Positions 25,101-31,100 of a stretch of 64,000 nucleotides of DNA are shown piece by piece. The stretch's first letter is position 1, and each line of letters starts with the position of its first letter. The notes under the pieces were generated by a model. That model saw only the letters and a program-made list of their open reading frames with translations. It did not search any database and had not been told where the DNA came from. Made by a program: the position numbers and the translations under genes. The DNA comes from Branchiostoma floridae. Taxonomy: Eukaryota > Chordata > Leptocardii > Amphioxiformes > Branchiostomatidae. The DNA is taken from contig NC_049996.1 of the NCBI RefSeq assembly GCF_000003815.2, positions 5,035,277 through 5,099,276 on the forward strand, read 5' to 3'.

Positions 25101-28100
25101 CTCGCTTGTAATGACAACTTTATTGCACAACAATTATACAAGGTACAAAGTATGCCTTATATGTGACAGGGACGGTTTTCAGGTGAAAAATACGCGCAAC
25201 CCTCTGTCGATCTTAAATATGACCGATTTTCCATCAGTACGCCCAAAGATCGTGGATGATGTGACAGGGGTATTAGGTAATACTATACTTCCTCAGGACA
25301 GAGAAGCTGTATAAGTTCAAATCCTGGCTGTTGTCGCTCAACCCACATGCCTTAAGTACCAGAAGGGGGTCACAGTCCTTAGGAAGGGACCTTAACCCGT
25401 GGTCCACTGTTCATTGTACTTGTCAAGAAAAGAGCTAAGGGAATTTACCCTGTCCAATCAGGGTCGGACAGGTCCACAAGCCTGATTACCCCGGATGTTA
25501 CTGTTACAAAATGCAAAACATTTTTGTGCCAGAAGAGAGTTAATTTTCAATGCTTACCAATCCACGGATTCCAGTACATGCCAGAAAAATAACATTTTAA
25601 TGTTATTCTGTTGAAAGTATCCTTATCAATATTCAACATCCATGTAATATCTCTCACTCATGCCCATGTCCAGCACTGTATTAAAAGCTGCCTGAATCAA
25701 TGATACATTGTACAACTAGAATACAAGAAACTTTTTGGGAAAATGATGTCGTACACTGCAGAGCCATTCTCTTGTACTATCACATGTCGGTGCACATGTT
25801 TCAGTTTGAACAGCTGAAGTTGTTTTGACAAACTTTTATCTAATGATGTAAATCATTATCAGGCTGTAAACGTATAAAATTTTACAGATTGGCCCTTCAA
25901 GACCTTATCTTGGAAAAATTTATAGCAGGAAACACCTGACTTTCCCAGAAAGGGGGACAAATTGGGGTTTACAATGAGTGCAAATTTGTGTATACACATG
26001 GTACACTGTCATAAATGTGTCAGGGTGAAAAGGGGGTGAAGGTGAATTGGGGTTCGACAAGTTTTGAAACATCCTTCTTGCTCTATATGGGAGTTGGTCA
26101 TTCCTGTTGGTTCAAACCAACTTTTCACTGGGCCAAAATTCAATAAAAAGATTATAATATAACTGCAGCAAGAGAATATATTATTTTTAAGTTTTAAAAT
26201 TAGTGTCACAAGAGTTAGGCAATGTAAAAAATATGGCAATATCATTTTTGATAGGACTGGAAACATCACCTGGCGCTTTTTATCTGAAAAATAAAAAGAT
26301 ATCCTTGCTTCAGAAATATAGAATTCATGCCAGTAAAAAGTTAGTTGAGGCCAGTAAACTTTTTATGACGTACATGTACTTTCCCTTTAGAACAAGCAAA
26401 TTCTTTTTAAAACTAGTCCAACTCCAGGGTGCCTAAACATTTACACAAACCCTATAAGATTCATGACATTTGATACGCAAGAATAACTATGCGAAAACGC
26501 ACAAACCTTATTGAGTGATTCGTGCAAATCACATAAAGTTCTTAGTACATTTTCGCATAGTGATTCGTGTGATTTTGATAAGGTTTGTGCGTTTTCGCAT
26601 AGTGATTCCTGCGTATCACATAATGTTCGTACGAATCTCATAGGGTTTGTGCAAATCATGCTTACTAATAGGCACCCCTGAACCAACATATGTCTTGTGT
26701 TACTCTTCCTTTCAGGATGATCATCAACAAGAAAGAAAACAACCTTAAGAAGGGATCTGGTTACCACCTGGACCTGTTGTTGATCTGTGGTACCGTGGCT
26801 ATCAGTGGGTTCTTCGGACTCCCGTGGATGTGCGCGGCGACTGTTAGGTCCGTGTCGCACTTCGAGAGCTTGACGGTGTACAGTGAGACTCACGCGCCCG
26901 GTGAGAAACCCAAACTGCTGTCAGTGAAAGAACAGAGACTTACCAACCTTCTGGTGCATATCATGATGGGTAAGTTAACTACAAGTTACATTACTATGAT
27001 GATGGTAACATAACTGTGTTTTCTCAATTAAAATTCGCACCCCAGTACACAACCCTAATTGGAGAGAAGGCACAGAAAAAAATGTAGGACTAAAACATGA
27101 AATGGAACAACTCGAACAAAGGACGCATCTCCTCACGGATTTCGAACAAATGTTGAACCAGCAATTTATGGTGTAACCTTTTCTTTTACACTGGTCATTT
27201 TGCATTGGTCAAGGACTTCCATACAATGTCCTTGCTTGAATTTGTAAAGATGATAAGTGTTACAATCATTGTACAATGCATTTTCTCTAATAGATACAGA
27301 CTTGTGAATTACCCACTGCAAGTTACAATTTTTAAAATCAAATTACTCAAAATCAGTTTTGAAAAATGTGTACATGAAATTCGAAAACAATGTCCTAGTT
27401 TTGCATTCTTCCTAGAAGTGTAGCACCACTGTACTTGAGGTACTTTTTTTTACATTTATCCAATGCAATAAACTTAGATAAAGTATGTACCACAACTTTG
27501 GCAACAACTTGCAGCATCTTTTAGATTTTTGATACAAATGTATATGTGCCAGTTTTTTATTGGGATTCGAACCCTTATCCCTAGACCTAAAAGAGGATGA
27601 ATGTAGACTGAAGATGGACTTACTTCTGTCAAAGGGGGAGTTAGTCCCAGAGTAAGTCCAGCCCATTTTGCCATGTTTGAGAACTGTTGGTGATAGTTTT
27701 TGTGGACTATATCCAGAGTGAGAAGGACCAATTTAGGCAATACATTTGTAAGTCCATCTTCAGTCCTCCCTGAGTGACTCCATTTTCAGACCATTGGACT
27801 TACTGTGGGTGAAAAGAGGACTATGGTCCATAGTAAGTCGTTCATAAGTCCATAGTTTGCAAGGGCGTAGTACAATCATCAATCCTCACCACAGCTACAA
27901 ACCCAGACTACAACCTCTTGACAGCCATCCGCCGGAGAAGACTCCGGTACCTGGGCCACATTCTCCGCATGGACCCGTCCAGACTGCTCAGGCAAACCCT
28001 GAAGGCATATTTGAGCGGAGGCGAAAACCCGCCTGAAGGTTCCTTGCTGATGGATTGCGAACACTCGTCCTTCGAACAGTTAGCTAGACAAGCTAGTAAC

Positions 28101-31100
28101 AGACGGCTGTGGACTGCTAGTATTAATAAGTTAAAGTGATTCTATATTATAGTTTGTAGACATGTAGCATAAGGCCAAGGGTCTGTAAAATGTAAAACAT
28201 ACATACAATCCTAACCACAAGACATTCTTGCTACCCTGTACAGGAATAACAGTGACTCTCCAGCCTGTCCTGCGTAGAATCCCGCTGGCCGTGCTGTTCG
28301 GAGTGTTCCTGTACCTGGGGATCACGTCCCTCGCTGCTACACAGATCTTTGAGAGGATCGGCCTCATGTTCATGCCTCCTAAACACTACCCCAGCAGTGT
28401 GCGCTATATCAGAAAGGTAGGCAACGAGTTTAAGTCATGCCTTTATTTCAGGACTGTTACATAATACTGGCCTGGGGGGTATAGGGACACTTTTCTGATG
28501 AACACAATCAGAGCTACCCAAGAATAAACCTCTGTTGACAGCACTGTTGTTAACAGTTTCTGTTTTCTACTTTGAAATCCTGTCATACCATTTCAGAGGG
28601 TTGAGGTCAAATTTTTTTAGGGTGCATATTCAAAATTGTCTGTAACCCCATAGAAAGCTCGCACCTGCAATGCTCATCTAGTAGCAGCTATAGGAATGTA
28701 CATACATTTTTAACATTTTGTATCAAGATAAACTTTCCCCCAACCTCTATCGTTTAGTCCACTTAGTGAAAACAAATTTAAAGAAGATCGACTGTTACAT
28801 CTATGTTTGCCGTCATCCAGATTTTGTACATTTTTGAATATCCCATCTTTGACTCGATTGTCAAGTAAACTCATGTTGCTATTCCAACGTTTATTTGTAT
28901 TTGTTTGTTTGTTCTTTACTCCAGGTGAAAACGAGGAAGATCCACATCTTCACAGTGATCCAGCTGGTGTTTATCACTCTCCTGTGGATTGTGAAGTCGA
29001 CCCAGGCCGCCCTGGCCTTCCCCTTCCTGCTGATCCTGCTCATTCCCTTCAGGAACCATGTCATGAATAAGTTCTACACTGAGACAGAGATGGAGGCAGT
29101 AAGTTCACCTCTCAACTTTAACCTTTAAACTTTTAATCAGTCAAGCAACCTTTGTTCATTGTTTTAATTTCTCATTACAGTTGCCTCTTTAGATTCATTA
29201 ATTGCTAGTCTAATTGAGTCAGTAGAAGTAAAAGTCTTAAATTTCTCTTTAAAATCATTGAGTCCTTATATCACAACTTCTCCCACACAGTGATTAAAAA
29301 GATCTTTAGCATGCATACATGTACATGTACGCGTATGTAACATCTTTACATTATTCATTAACAACTTTTTTATTTTCAAATAAAAAACTTTTTATTTTCA
29401 AATCTAGTTTCAAAACCTTTAATCTGTCTTACATTAGATTCAGCGTTTTTTTTCCAGTTTGGTCAGTGCAAGGCCATTGACCACTTCTAGACACTAACCT
29501 ATGCTCACTGTAGCAGCATCTTAACCCTATTCAGACCGGGGGGGGGGGGGGGGGGGCTTTTGAGGCCCGCGCTAACTTCGATGTCCTATAACGCCAGAGC
29601 GGCTTACGCTAGAGCCACCAAATTTGATGAGTTTTCCTGAAATATTGTTAGCAACAATTCCACGAAGTTTGAAAAATTTTCCATTTTTTCTTGTTGCCAT
29701 GGCAACCGTTTGTTGACAGGCAGTTTTGCCAAAAATCACTATTTTTGGTTCTAACAATGTATTTTTCACATTTATTTGCTATATTACTGCGATTTTATTA
29801 CATAAATAAAATCTTATATTATTCAGCATATCTTTCATAATTATATATGCATAAATTATGCTAATTTGATGACGTCATCAGCTCAAAATCCAAGATGGCG
29901 GACCGAATGGCCAGATCAAGAATAACACGCTAATTCTCCCTTAAAATTTGTAACTACCTGGTATTTTTTTCATCAAAAACCATATAAATGAATGAATTTA
30001 GTCTATACTCATTGCCCTTTGTGATTATTTGTTGCAAAAAAAGTATTTCAAAAAATTCACGGTGGTGGATATAATATGGCGGAGCCCAACTCGTATCTTA
30101 GATGTGCATGACGTCATTTTATGACGTCATATTGACGTCATTGATGTTGCTATTGACAACGCAAGGCGTAACAAATATTATTATTATGTTATCTGCACTT
30201 GTTTTTACATTTTTGAAGCATAACTTGAAGTTTTCTGAGAATACCCTTTTTTCATGGGTTTGGCCAATATAATCAAATTGATTACGTCATAATTACGTCA
30301 TCTTACGTCAACGTAACGTCAAACGTCACATAACTGTCAGATATTACGTCGACATTATGTCCTAAAAATTTGGTGGCCTTACGGTACGTCGTTCAAGAGT
30401 TATAGGACTTAGAAGTGGAGGGCCTCAAAAGCCCCTCCCCCCCCCCCCCCGTCCAGGGATGACCAAAAAAGCCCGGTCTGAATAGGGTTAATATATTTTA
30501 TAACATAGCAGGCCTTTTATGCTCGAGTTAACTTGTTCTTTTAACAGTCTTTCAAACATATAATGCTATAACAAGCACTTACATGTACTTTGTGCATGTA
30601 CATGTATATGTAGCCTGGAATCCAGCCGTGCTGTGCTCTGGTCGCTCCGCTTCCTGCCAACACAAGAAGCGTACTTCAGGGGAGCGACCAAAGCACAATA
30701 CGGCTGGATTACAGGCTAATGTATATGTACATGTATGTGCCTAAAGCTAGGAGTACATGTACGATCTATTTTGTAGCTAGTTGTACAAGCTATTTAGCGG
30801 GAAGTACAATCTAGTCAGGATCTAGATTTAACAGCTTGTTTTGTATTGATTTGTAGTGCCATCAAACGGGAAGCACAGGACCTTGTAACATATGACATTT
30901 TTTGCTAGGCCTGTATACACTGTAGATCACGCATGTCTAACATTTAATGTTGAACCATCTCTAGCTGGACAACCCCACCTCTAGAGTGGACCCAGATAGA
31001 GAAGATGATGACTTTGATGGGTGACAGGAATCACTTTAATGTTAAAGTATGGCATGGGGTATACAATGTGCTTGTCCATGTTCGCAGTATCTGCTCGCTA

